This document shows, piece after piece, positions 22,466 to 33,358 of a stretch of 64,000 bases of DNA. Positions within the stretch are counted from its first letter, which is position 1. Every line of letters starts with the position of its first letter. This DNA comes from Haberlea rhodopensis (lineage: Eukaryota > Streptophyta > Magnoliopsida > Lamiales > Gesneriaceae): positions 5,984,886-6,048,885 of the forward strand of contig CAJQUN010000015.1 of the NCBI GenBank assembly GCA_907163345.1, written 5' to 3'. The position numbers and the translations under genes are program-made. The notes under the pieces were generated by a model that was given only the letters and a program-made list of their open reading frames with translations, made no database searches and was not told the origin of the DNA.

Positions 22466-22759
22466 TGTAGAAAATATGGAAAGATTTGATTTGTAGAAAA
22501 TATGGAATGATTTGATTTGTAGAAAAATGGAAAGATTTGATTAGATTAGCATTTGATTTTAATTAAGTTAAGTTTGGTAGGATATTATCTCCTGCTAGTT
22601 TTATGGGATTTTGTGAGATATGATTTGTATAGGTTTTTCTATATATATTTTGGAATGATTGTAAATTGATATATTAGAAAAATTAATGATGAAATAAAAT
22701 CTTCTTTCATCCCTAAACCTATCGTGATGTTCATTGGTGTGCAACTCTAAAATTCTTCA
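22466..22759 (+). repeat. Copia 5' LTR (294 bp)
   Basis: It is longer than its 3' partner (257 bp), mainly because the subrepeat TATGGAAAGATTTGATTTGTAG occurs once more near its start. A TATATATAT-type promoter-like stretch lies at about 22638-22648. Confidence 0.92.
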
Positions 22760-22771
22760 TGGTATCAGAGC
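22760..22771 (+). promoter_or_regulatory. Copia primer-binding site (initiator tRNA-Met)
   Basis: TGGTATCAGAGC abuts the 5' LTR. This is the standard plant copia primer site complementary to initiator tRNA-Met. Confidence 0.95.
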
Positions 22772-22883
22772 CCTAATCACTGGGCATGAATAACGCAACC
22801 GCACTGATGGGCACCGACGGCAACTCCTCCTGTCCACGACATCAGCCAACGGAAAATCTGGTTCGGGCAATGTATCCTCCCAA

Positions 22884-24032
22884 TTGGCCAGCCCCCTTAT
22901 TTCTGATTCTAACCTACACATCATGATGCACAAATTCAATGGTAAGAACTACCTTGAATGGGCACGATCTATACGGTTAGTGATTGACGGAAAGGGTAAA
23001 ACTTGGACATCTGAATGGCGAGATCAACCACCTTCTTCCACTGATGCGATGTGTTGGGCAATGGCGATCGGCGGACTCCATGATCATGGCGTGGCTTCTT
23101 AATTCCATGGATCAAGCTCTTGCAAAATCATTTATCTTCCTACCCACAACACTAGATGTATGGGAGGCTATTCGTGACACATATTCGGATTTGGAAAACT
23201 ATTCTCAATTATACGAGTTAACTACTCGTATGTGGCAGATTCAACAAGGTAATAGAGATGTCCCCACCTATTACAATGATCTAATGAGTATTTGGCAAGA
23301 ACTTGACTTGCTGGATGTGATGAATGGGAAAACCCGAACGATAGTTCACGTTACAAGAAAAAAATTGAATGCAGCAGAGTGTTCGTCTTCCTCGCAGGTC
23401 TCAACAAAGATCTGGATGAGGTTCGTGGCCGTATATTGGGACGCAAACCATTGCCCAATATTCGTGAAGCCTTTTCTGAAATCCGACGTGAGGAAGCACG
23501 TCGTCATGTTATGTTGAGACGTGATGAAACACTACCGAACACTGACGGTTCAGCGCTTGTCACCTGGGACTCTCCATCTGATTTCTCTCGACGTGATGGA
23601 AAGAAAAAACCATGGTGTGAAAAATGCAAAAAACCATGGCATACCATTGAGACATGCTGGGAAATTCATGGCCGACCAGCCCATCTCAAGAAAAAACCAG
23701 AAAGGTCTAACCATGGAGGACACACTCTTCAAACAAGTGCATACGACACTGGTTCGCAACCAACTCCTTCTGGATCTCTTCCTTTCACCAAGGATCAGTT
23801 AGAGCACTTGTACAAACAGTTAGAGACACGTATGGGTCCATCCAACCAATCTCCCCCCTGTTCTCTAGCCCAAACAGGTATATCACCTGCAATTGTAGCC
23901 AACACCATTTCTCACAGCTTCTGGATTTTAGATTCAGGTGCTACAGACCACATGACAGGGTCCTCTCAATATTTTTCCTCCTATGTACCGTGCGCTGGGA
24001 ACCAACGGTTAAGATTGCCGATGGGTCTCTAG
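22884..24032 (+). pseudogene. Copia gag and protease, broken
   Basis: The gag core reads HKFNGKNYLEWARSIRLVIDG, then in another frame KLGHLNGEI and WLLNSMDQALAKSFIFLPT with YNDLMSIWQELDLLD, a UBN2-type domain. A cysteine-rich knuckle-like segment CEKCKKPWHTIETCWEIHG lies at about 23617-23675. The aspartic protease motif WILDSGATDHMTG is at about 23922-23960. Frames change near 22985, 23370 and 24030. Confidence 0.9.
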
Positions 24033-24162
24033 CTTCGGTGGCAGGGAAAGGATCAATCGCAGTTTCTTCGTCTTTATCTCTAACAACGTTTTCCATGTTC
24101 CTCTCCTATCTTATAATCTCCTATCCATTAGCAAATTAACCCATGATCTTAACTGTTACGTT

Positions 24163-24850
24163 GTGTTTTTTGCTTCTCATTGTGAATTTCAGGATTTAGC
24201 CTCGGGGAAGATGATTGGTAATGCTAGACAGGACAGTGGTCTCTACCTCTTCGATGCTCACTCTTTCCTACACAAACTTGATAGTCATCGTTGTCTTCAC
24301 TCTATGTCTACTGTTAGTGATATTATGTTATGGCATTGTCGTTTGGGTCATCCTAATTTTACTTATTTACAAAGATTGTTTCCCAAGTTGTTCATCAATA
24401 AAAAATTTCCTGATTTATGGTCCGAGCCATGTGAATTAGCCAAACATCATCGCTCTATATTCCCCAATCAACCATATAAAAAATTTGCTCCATTTACTTT
24501 AATCCATAGTGATGTTTGGGGTCCGTGCAAAATTAAAACTCTTTCTGAAAAAAGATGGTTCATAACCTTTATTGATGATCATTCTCGGATGACCTGGGTG
24601 TTTCTTTGAAAGACAAATCTGATGCAGAGATAATTTTTCAAAATTTTTACAGAATGATTCAGGCTCAATTTCAAAGAAGTATTAAAATTTTCAGGAGTGA
24701 TAATGGCAAAGAATATTTTAATCACCTCTTGGGGAATTTTTTTACTCATCATGGTATAATACATCAAAGTTCGTGTCCTCATACTCCTCAACAGAACGGA
24801 GTAGCTGAAAGAAAAATAAGCTTCTCTCGAGGTCGCTCGGGCTATTAGCT
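24163..24850 (+). pseudogene. Copia integrase, broken
   Basis: The pre-integrase box reads WHCRLGHPNFTYLQRL and is followed by the zinc-binding cysteine segment (CELAKHH, degraded). The catalytic core has HSDVWGPCKI with FIDDHSRMTWVF, then SDNGKEYFNHLL, and HTPQQNGVAERK, which holds the third acidic residue of the DD35E triad. A stop at 24607 (TGA) and a frame change follow, so the enzyme cannot be made. Remnants of the C-terminal part continue without a clean frame to about 25470. Confidence 0.9.
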
Positions 24851-25530
24851 TCCACACTAAAGTTCCAAGTTATCTTTGGGGCGAAGCTATTTTGACAGCT
24901 ACCTTCTTAATTAATAGGTTACCCTCACGAGTTTTGAATTTTCAAAACGCCGTTATCTATCTTTCAAAAACACTTCCCAACTTCACGCCTGATCACTAAT
25001 ATTCCCCTCAAAATCTTTGGGAGTTTGGCCTTTGTCCATCAGCACAATCCGACTCTTTCTAATTAGAGCACCGTGCCATTAAATGTATCTTCGTTGGCTA
25101 TCCTGCACACCAACGTGGATACAAATGCTTTGACCCCACTACGAGAAAATTTCTTGTTTCTATAGATGTCACCTTCTTTGAAGGCCAATCTTACAATACA
25201 ACTCATCTTCAGGGGGAGAAATGTCGTTCAAATGAAGATGAGTTTTTAAACTTTACAAACTTCAGTCTTGAATTTGAAAATATTAGGAACCTTGAACCCG
25301 AATTACAACATCACAATCCAACTGATACAGGACAAGAGAGTAAAAGATATGATATGTTTACCAGGAGAAGAGATACAACGAAAGGGGGAGAGACACTGTC
25401 CTACTACATAGCCATGAATCTACTCCAGTGCCTAATCCTACGACACACAATGAACCCTCGACAATAACTCCAGGTATGTGATTTCTCCTAACGATATTGA
25501 TCTCCCTATGCTCATAGGAAAGGTGTTCGA

Positions 25531-26860
25531 ATGTGTACTAAACATCCACTCTCTAATTTCGTATCCTATAACAAGTTATCACATTCCTATGCATCATTTA
25601 CCTCTCAGATGGATGTCATTAATGTCCCTAACAATGTACATGAGGCTCTTAAGATACCAGAGTGGAACGAAGCGATCCGGGAGGAGATGAGTGCTCTGGA
25701 AAGAATGCTACTTGGGAAAAAGAGTGATCTTCCAAGTGGACACCCTGTGGTAGGATGTAAGTGGGTTTTTACCACAAAATACAACTCTGATGGGTCACTA
25801 GAACGGTACAAAGCTCGCCTAGTTGCCAAAGGATTCACCCAAACGTATGGAGTTGACTATACTGAGACTTTTTCACCTGTGGCTAAACTCAACACAGTTC
25901 GAGTCATTCTTTCCATTGCTGCAAACCTTGACTGGCCACTTGATCAAATGGATGTAAAAAATGCATTCTTAAATGGGGAGTTAGAAGAAGAAATCAATAT
26001 GGAGCCACCTCCAGGGTTTACTAATGAATTTGGTTCTAAAGTCTGCAGGTTAAAGAAATCCCTCTATGGGCTAAAACAATCTCCCAGAGCATGGTTTGAA
26101 AGATTCACGAAATTTGTTATAAATCAGGGCTACACCAAGGACAATCTGATCATACACTCTTCACGAAAAAATCTGAGTCAAATAAGATCTCTATACTCAT
26201 TGTTTATGTTGATGATATTATTTTAACAGGAGATGACTTGGAAGAGATGAAAAGATTAAAGAAGCAGTTGGCAAAAGAATTTGAGATGAAGGAACTGGGA
26301 CAACTTAAATATTTCTTGGAATGGAGTGGCAGGATCAAAGAAAGGAATCATGTTTCCCAAAGAAAGTACACCCTAGATCTTCTAAAAGAAACTGGAATGA
26401 GTGGTTGCAAACCATCAGACACACCAATAGAAGCAAATGTTAAATTAGGAGACATCAAGGATGGGAAACCAGTAGAGACTGGGAGATATCAAAGGTTGGT
26501 TGGAAAATTGATATATCTCTCTCACACACGACCTGATATTGCATTCGCAGTCAGCTTGGTAAGCCAATTCATGCACTCACCTGTTGGAGAACATCTTGAA
26601 GCCGTATATCGCATTCTCATATATTTAAAAGGAACTCCAGGTAAATGACTATTTTTTCAAAAGAATCAGATGAGAGGAATTGAAGTTTACGCTGATGCAG
26701 ACTGGGCAGGCTCAATTACCGATCGGAGATCTACCTCAGGTTATTGCACATTTGTATGGGGAATTTGGTGACTTGGAAAAGTAAAAAACAAAGTGTTGTC
26801 GCCAGAAGTGGTGCAGAATCTGAGCTGAGGTCCATGGCTCAAGGGTATGTGAAGTGCTAT
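25531..26860 (+). pseudogene. Copia reverse transcriptase and RNase H, broken
   Basis: The RT starts with ALKIPEWNEAIREEMSALE, then GCKWVFTTKYNSDGSLERYK, GVDYTETFSPVAKLNTVR, DVKNAFLNGELEEE and KSLYGLKQSPRAWFERF. The catalytic YVDD is at 26205-26216, out of frame with the preceding block. The next frame gives MKELGQLKYFLEW and HTRPDIAFAVSLVSQFM. RNase H is recognisable at about 26680-26850 (VYADADWAGS, RRSTSGYC, TWKSKKQS). Confidence 0.92.
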
Positions 26861-27151
26861 GGCTAAAAAGAGTAATGGAAGAACTCAACAGGATTGTCAA
26901 CTTTCCAATAAAACTACTGTGATAATAATGCAGCTATTAGTATTGTTCACGATCCTGTTCTACACGAGAGGACCAAACACATCGAAATTGACAATCATTT
27001 CATCAAAGAGAAACTTGAAGATGTGTGAAATTTGCTTCCGTTTGTTCCTAGCTCTATACAAGTTGCAGATGTCTTAACCAAGGGACTATCAAGACAAGTG
27101 TTCGAAGACCAAGTCAGCAAGTTGGAAATGATGGATATTTTTTCACCAACT

Positions 27152-27161
27152 TGAGGGGGAG
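27152..27161 (+). promoter_or_regulatory. Copia polypurine tract
   Basis: TGAGGGGGAG ends one base before the 3' LTR start TGTAGAAAAT. It is the typical plus-strand priming site. Confidence 0.9.
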
Positions 27162-27418
27162 TGTAGAAAATATGGAAAGATTTGATTTGTAGAAAATATG
27201 GAAAGATTTGATTAGATTAGGATTTGATTTTTAAGTTAAGTTTGGTAGGATATTATCTCCTACTAGTTTTATGGGATTTTGTGAGATATGATTTGTATAT
27301 ATTTTCTATATATATATTGGAATGATTGTAAATTGATATATTAGAAAAATTAGTGATGATGAAATAAATCTTCTTCATCCCTAAACCTATCGTGATGGTG
27401 CAACTCTAAAATTCTTCA
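27162..27418 (+). repeat. Copia 3' LTR (257 bp)
   Basis: It matches 22466-22759 in order, with one subrepeat fewer and several small indels. It ends ATTCTTCA and is followed by the right-hand TATAC duplication. Confidence 0.93.
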
Positions 27419-27423
27419 TATAC

Positions 27424-28022
27424 AAATCAAGACCCTAAAGAGATTAAACTTAAATCTGAAAAAAAAACCAATCCTAATCCTAATCCTATAAACCAAATCC
27501 TAAATAGATAAACTCAAATTTGAAGAAAACCCAATCCTAATTATTAGCTAAAGATCTTTATCCCAATCTTTTGTGCTCGGCTGAAGAGTCCTGTTCACAA
27601 CTTTTTGGTGGACCCTAACCTATATATCTGAGTCTGAAACATTGTACAAAGGAAGGGATCAAATCTTATCCCTGAGTTAGCACAATTATAAGCTCAAAAA
27701 GGAACACTCTAACACGAAATATACAATCCAAAAGGAGGGAAAAAAAACTCAAGTGATTAAGAACAAGATTTAAGAAATCTAACTATCCCCTCAAGCCACG
27801 AATGCCCGAATCCCAAACTCACGGTCTCTTCGATTCTTCATTTTTTCCTTTATTTAGGTGTACATCCTTTGCATTGTTTTTAGTTTTACTGTGTTGTTTT
27901 GGTGCTATTATGATTGTCTCAGTTGCTAATTTCTCATCATTCTTATGTGATTCCTGCAGCAGTGTAATTTCACTTTTGTTTCTATCGGTGTTCAAATATT
28001 TTCATCTATTCTTCCTTAACAG
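27424..28022. other. Flank of the copia insertion and presumed MAPK intron
   Basis: The first part probably continues the interrupted minus-strand LTR. It includes an AATCCT microrepeat near 27470-27490. From about 27830 the plus strand becomes T-rich and ends in CTTCCTTAACAG, a good splice acceptor for the MAPK exon at 28023. No exon of the kinase domain is present here. Confidence 0.5.
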
Positions 28023-29283
28023 TGCTGTCGACAAATTTAAGAAGCAATTTGCATATCTTGAGGAACATTACGGAAATGAAGCTGCTGCTCCGCCTGAAAG
28101 ACAACTTTCTTCATCTTTACCCAGGTATAAACTTTATAAGTGATTTTGTTCCAGTCTTCATAAGCCTTCTCAGATCATAGGTAAATATGTATCAGAATCG
28201 CCATTATATTCGACATTTTTGCATCATATCCACCAGTGATAATAGTTGTTTGTACACAGGCCATGTGTTTTATATTCGGACAATTCTAACCTGAGTTCGG
28301 CTGATGTTGCCAATGATCTTTCTAAATTCACCATTAAAGAAGCAGAGAAGAATCAAGTAGATCGTACTTCTGCACATCCTAAAACGAGATTTCCGGGCCA
28401 AGCACCTCCAAATATCCAAGGTATGTTTTGTAAATTGACTTTTGCGAGCAAGCCCTCCGATGTCTGTGTGTTGAGATGCATGATATCAAGAAGATACTCT
28501 GAACAAGCATAAAGGCAAAATTCCGGTGTTATATTTCATATAACTGTTGTCATAGTTTCTCTCTGATTGGACAAACCTGTGGGACCGAAGAACTGAAGTT
28601 AGTGAATTTGAGGTGGAAACGTAAAATATTTCATTCTGTGTTGCTATTACTATCTGTGTTGCTATTACTATCTGAATATGTTGTTAGTGACTTTGTATGT
28701 TTCTGCAATTAATGTGTTTCTTGATGAAGCATCATAATACCAACTTTACAAGTATGCCCCTATATTCTCTGAAGAGTTTGGAGTCATTAAGGCTTTAACC
28801 TCGATGAATATAGATGATAGCTGTGAACTTTTTCGCAACATCCCAGTTTGACCTCATTTGCGAAAATATTAATTTTCTGTCGACATTACTAGCACATTCT
28901 TAGCCTTTATATTGGCCACCTAATGCTTATGTGAAGTTGCAAAAGAATTTTGTTTTCCTTTCACCGATAATGCTGCCATCTCAGCAGGGGTAGCGGCGAG
29001 GCCGGCGGGCAAGGTCATGGGTCCTGTAGTACGTTACAACAACTGTGGAGCTACAGCAGCATCCATAGAGGCAAATGAACAACATAAAATGGTTCGAAAT
29101 CCCAGTGTCAATGCTCAGTACATTGTTCCTGGCTCTTCTTACCCAAGAAAACACCCTGGCTGCAAGAATGAGAAGGGGGATGATAGCTCCGAAGGTTCTA
29201 ATGGGCTGCAGCCCAAACCTGATCTGTACATGGCGAGAAAAGTTGCTGCTGCTCAAGGTGGAACAGCAAACCATTGGTATTAA
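28023..29283 (+). pseudogene. C-terminal exons of a plant MAP kinase (TDY-type), kinase domain absent
   Basis: Three exons splice in frame: 28023-28124, 28260-28420 and 28988-29283, with GT-AG introns. Together they read AVDKFKKQFAYLEEHYGN, then PPERQLSSSLPRPCVLYSDN, KTRFPGQAPPNIQGVAARPAG and KVMGPVVRYNN. The end is SNGLQPKPDLYMARKVAAAQ with a terminal NHWY before TAA (29281-29283). By family knowledge these are the long C-terminal extension of group D plant MAPKs with a TDY activation loop. No kinase-domain exon is found in the 500 bp upstream, where transposon remnants begin. The coding frame itself is undamaged, so the 5' part was lost by recent rearrangement or lies elsewhere through misassembly. 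Confidence 0.85.
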
Positions 29284-29974
29284 CTTTAAGATACTACGCG
29301 TAAACATGCAGCCGATTGGTTAACCTGTGATGAGAGCTCTTTCAAGATTAGTTGAGTTGTAAATTCAACACGTGTGACAGATATAGACTCTACAATAATT
29401 GTTCTGGAGGGAATCGAGATATATTGACTATGTTAACATTGGTTCAGCAAGTGTTATACGGTGTTCCTGGATCCAAATTATTAGGACGACTTAGAAATGA
29501 TTATTATACGGTTGAAATCATTGGTACCGGGTCTACAGATTCTACCCATTTCCCACGATGTTCTGTTATCGAATTGAAGGGGAAAAGTTGCAGAAAGATT
29601 CAAAGCTGATGAAGAGGAGAGGAACTGGTTGCTTCGACGACATACCTTTACCTCATGTCCGACTATGTCGATCTTGTTTGTCATTGCAGTATCACTGTGT
29701 AATTTTACATGGGAAATGTGTCAATTGACTTGTTTGAGACTAGAATCTGGCAAGTAGACCTTTTAACTGGAATCTTGTTTGTGTATGGTATTAACCATCA
29801 TGTGTATTGTTTTAAACAATATGTGAACTCAAATATGTGACGATAACCTTTCAACTCGAATCTTTTGTGCTGTATTTATGACCATGTCGCTGACATATTA
29901 ATGATGGAATATCCAATTTTAGTGTTGACAATTTGAAATATACTGTTTTGACGATTATGACTCATTGGGGGCTA
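29284..29974. other. MAPK 3' flank, no gene seen
   Basis: AT-rich sequence that probably begins as the 3' UTR of the MAPK fragment. No supported coding frame, RNA gene or transposon end was found before about 29975. Confidence 0.5.
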
Positions 29975-31895
29975 GTATAAATATGCTTATTTATATCGGT
30001 CCGGAGCGGTTCCGTGTCTTGAAATCGGTATCACCACCGGTTCTACTAGCACCGGAACCGGTAATTTTGTCCCGTTGTCAAATGTTGCTTTTTTATTATT
30101 TTTTTAAAATTTGTTTTTTTGCTTTTTTTTAAAAAAAAACTATAATATGTGTTGTGATTTGTAATTCACACAATTCATTATTTCAAAGTTGTATACTTTT
30201 ATCTCATTTTTCTCTCCATTGTGCTATCTGCATTTTACTTATATAATAATGGCATCTTCATCTAGCAGCGTTGGTCGTAGCCGAGGTCTTGTCCCGGGTC
30301 ATCTATCACTTAGTTCATCGTCGGTTGTGCCAATTCCTGAGTTAAATGAACGCTATGATTTTTTTTGCTGACCTCAATGTTGATGGTTCATCTATGAACG
30401 TCGAAACGCAAGAACCTGAACAAACCGTCGAACCTCCTAGTGCCCAACAGAGACAACATGTGGAGTCATCCGTAGCCACTACAAATGCGAGTAGACAATC
30501 AACTCGTGCCAAAAGAAGTAAGATATGAGATCACTTTGAACTCGCTCAAAAAGAAGGTACTGAATATGTTGCAATTTGTAAATTATGTAAGATACAATAT
30601 TCTTTTTCCATCACCAATAGAAACTAGGTGGAATTCGTTGTACAATTTGTTGAATGATATGTTCTCCATTTTATAATTCATTCAAATGCCTGATAACCGA
30701 TGATAGTATTTTTTGATTGATGATGATTGAGAATTTGTTGAAAATTGTGTATCACTAGTAGGTACTTTTAAAGAAACGACAGAACGCTTCTCCGGTGTTA
30801 GTTATCCAATTTTGTTTATTTTCTTCCTTCAGTATTTTACATGTTTGATAAGTTTATAGAATTTAGAGATGACGATGAATTGTATACGTTTGTTAGCGCA
30901 ATGGAAACGAAATTTATAAAATATTTGGAACAAATCTCACACGTGCACTGCATCGCAACATTGCTAGATCTTAGTCAATGTTTAGTTTCATTTGAGATTA
31001 TTTTTTAATATTATGCTAAATTTTTGGGGAATATGTTGACGATCAAAAGACGTCTATAATACAATCTCTCCAAAATATGTTTCAATCGTATTATAATCAA
31101 CAAGCAAGTGAATCATCGCAACAAAGAGTTGTTGAAGAACAACCACAAGCTCAATCGAGAGGTTGTGGCATCAGTTTGCTTAGGATGCTGGACAGGAAAA
31201 ACTTAAGGAAAAATGATTCTTCTACTAGCACGTCGATTGAGTTGCAAATTTATCTGAATTATCAATTTCTAACGGAAGACACTTCGACGTCTTACAATGG
31301 TGGAATACAAATGCAGCACAATTCCCTATCTTAGCCAAAATGGCTAGAGATGGGTATGCGGTACAAGCTTCAAGCGTCGGTTCTTAATCGACGTTCTCAA
31401 CATGTGGCCGAATTATTGGAGAATACAGAAGTAGTCTATCTGCTGATTCGTTATGCATGCTCACATTACTTACAGATTGGTTTGAAGCAGAATGTAAGAA
31501 TAGAAGAGATGTGGCGGTTGACGAATTCGTAAATCATTATGACAAGCAGAAAGAAGATAGCGTCAAAACAATACTTATCAATTATGATTAGTGTTAAATC
31601 CTAATATTTTTTATTTAGATTTTCAATTGCCATAAGTGTATAATTATTTATATGCATTTATATTATGAAATGAAGAAGAAATATATTGAATTTGTGATGG
31701 ATATTGTGGAAACCTTTACAACATCAAAATAATAAAAATTAAAAAAGTGTTCGAAAAGCAAAAAAAAAAAAATTTCAAAAAAAAAATTAAAACATAACTA
31801 ACCTGATCGGATCGATCCAGAAACGGAACAAGATCCGATCCGGTTTCCATGCTTAACGGATCCGGATCGGACCGATCCGGTCCGTTAAGCACCCC
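29975..31895 (+). mobile_element. Degraded hAT transposon (RICESLEEPER-like)
   Basis: Plus-strand hAT relic. A frame at 30249 (MASSSSSVGRSRGLV) leads to a BED-type zinc finger region, KIWDHFELAQKEGTEYVAIC plus KLCKIQY (about 30525-30600). Then come RWNSLYNLLNDMF (about 30627), FRDDDELYTFV (about 30860) and the C-terminal dimerisation region: WWNTNAAQFPILAKMAR (about 31300) and LSADSLCMLT with DWFEAECKNRRD (about 31435-31520). All of it lies in shifting frames, and most of the catalytic core is deleted. Both ends are rich in CCGG words. The right end holds a near-perfect palindrome at 31852-31889 and GCACCCCTA. TIRs are only approximate. Confidence 0.75.
31852..31889. repeat. 38-bp near-perfect palindrome at the hAT right end
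   Basis: CTTAACGGATCCGGATCGG is followed directly by ACCGATCCGGTCCGTTAAG, its reverse complement with one or two mismatches. Subterminal GC-rich repeats are common transposase-binding sites in hAT elements. Confidence 0.85.
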
Positions 31896-32320
31896 TAAAA
31901 GCTTGTTAGAATAACAATATATGGGTTTCTTCGGTTTAAAATCATATTGTGGAATGATTTGTTTGAGTCTGTACATTGACATACACAAGTTATGGCAACA
32001 GCGCAACTGTTCAACAAATGCTAGAGCCATTGGCATGAGTCTTGATTCTGATTTTGATCACCAATATACATTTGCGAGCTTCTTCAAGTAAAATCACACG
32101 GAGTTCAATATTTATATTCTTGGAAGCATGGATGATCCAGTGACGAAATTTGGATATTTGTTTTCAAAAAAAATATATATATATTTTATCCCAAACTAAA
32201 GAAATTCATATCTAATATTCAGGACAGTTAAGAGAGACAATTATTTTTTAGAGCATGATTGACCCCCCATGTTAAATAGTTATTCAAATAGCCTTTTAAG
32301 TTTCAAGTACATTTCAGACT
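31896..32320. other. Spacer between two hAT remnants
   Basis: AT-rich. No coding frame, RNA gene or repeat end was recognised. Confidence 0.5.
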
Positions 32321-32324
32321 ATTC

Positions 32325-33295
32325 ATGGGCCGGATCGGACCGGATTTGGATCTGATCCGACCGGTCCTGGGCTCCATTTGGGTGATTGGTCCGGTTTCGG
32401 TTCCGGTTCCATGGCCCATGCCATGGAATCGATCCGGTTCGAAACCCCGGATCCGAATTATCGGATTGGTCCGGGGTATATCGGTTCCAACCGGAACCGG
32501 TTTGACGATCGATTGCCATGTTCGGCAATCGATCGCCAATTGACACTGCTTTTTTTTTCAACTTACGGGTCTTGGCGATCGATCGCCAAGATTCTGGCGA
32601 TCGATTGCCAAGCCAAATTTTTTAATTTTTTTAGTTTATTTTTTTTTCAGATTTCGTGTTCAACCCAAATCGTAAGGAAAAATACATCATTTATTGAATA
32701 TGAAAACAACATAAAAGATACATCATTTGAAATTTATAATAAAAATACATTATTCATCATAATTTGTAAGTATAGTCTTGGCCAATTCTTCTTCTTCTTC
32801 GGAACTTTCATTGTTGAACTCGTCGATTCCTCCTTCTCTCTTATTTCTTCTCTCAGCAACGAACCAATCTCTTAGCAGCGTAAGCATGCACCATGATTAT
32901 GGCCTTAGAGAAACTCTAAAGTCTCCAATGAGTCGAGCACAAGTTGAAAATACCGACTCTGATGCGACACTGGATGTTTGGACTGCAAATACATCTCTAG
33001 CCATTTTGGCTAAGACTGATATTGTCTTGCGTTTGCTTTCCACCACTCTAGTACGTCAAAATTTCATCTGTAATGAACATTTGACCCAGGAAGAACTGCA
33101 GCTCATTTGAAGAGGTAGATGGCACGCCGCTTCCTCTATGCTTCTTTCTTCCAAGGCTCCTCAACAGATTAATTCATCCGCTTCGTGACTGACTAGCATC
33201 TTCTTCTTCTCATCCTACTTCTTCTCATCCTACTATACATGCCGATGAGCTCTGTTTCGAACTGGTTTCGGTTGGTCCGGCCCAATAAGCACCCC
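32325..33295 (-). mobile_element. hAT remnant in opposite orientation, C-terminal part only
   Basis: On the minus strand the transposase tail is readable in shifting frames: NELQFFLGQMFITDEILTY (about 33105-33050), LEWWKANARQYQ, PKWLEMYLQSKHP, then RDWFVAERRNKREGG and EEEEELAKTILTNYDE (about 32875-32755). This is the hAT dimerisation region. The ends carry inverted GC-rich words: TGGGCCGGATCGGACCGG at 32327 and GGTTGGTCCGGCCCAATAAGC at 33270, the latter followed by ACCCC. A plus-strand frame at 32778-33110 is only the antisense of this relic. Palindromic GATCGATC words lie at 32504-32612. Confidence 0.7.
32504..32612. repeat. GCGATCGATCGC palindrome cluster
   Basis: Four related words occur in about 110 bp: GACGATCGATTGCC, GGCAATCGATCGCC, the perfect 20-bp palindrome CTTGGCGATCGATCGCCAAG (32571-32590), and TGGCGATCGATTGCCAAG. 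They lie next to the CCGG-rich end of the hAT remnant. Confidence 0.85.
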
Positions 33296-33358
33296 GAAGT
33301 ACATTGAATATATTTTTCGTTCTTGAATTTTTCTTCCTGCTGGCTTGCAACTGATTCG

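Larger units (their letters stand above)
22466..27418 (+). mobile_element. Ty1/copia retrotransposon, decayed (4.95 kb)
   Basis: Full-length plus-strand copia element with short LTRs (22466-22759 and 27162-27418, both TGTAGAAAAT to ATTCTTCA) and TATAC target duplications. It has an initiator-Met primer site directly after the 5' LTR and a polypurine tract before the 3' LTR. Gag, protease, integrase, reverse transcriptase and RNase H occur in copia order. Numerous stops and frameshifts show it is inactive. The UBN2-type gag with HLNGEI, the small size and the short LTRs fit compact copia lineages; I do not assign one. Confidence 0.93.

Noticed and set aside
32378..33110. Plus-strand frames over the 32.3-33.1 kb region
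   Set aside because: They are antisense to the hAT dimerisation region readable on the minus strand, and their peptides match no family.
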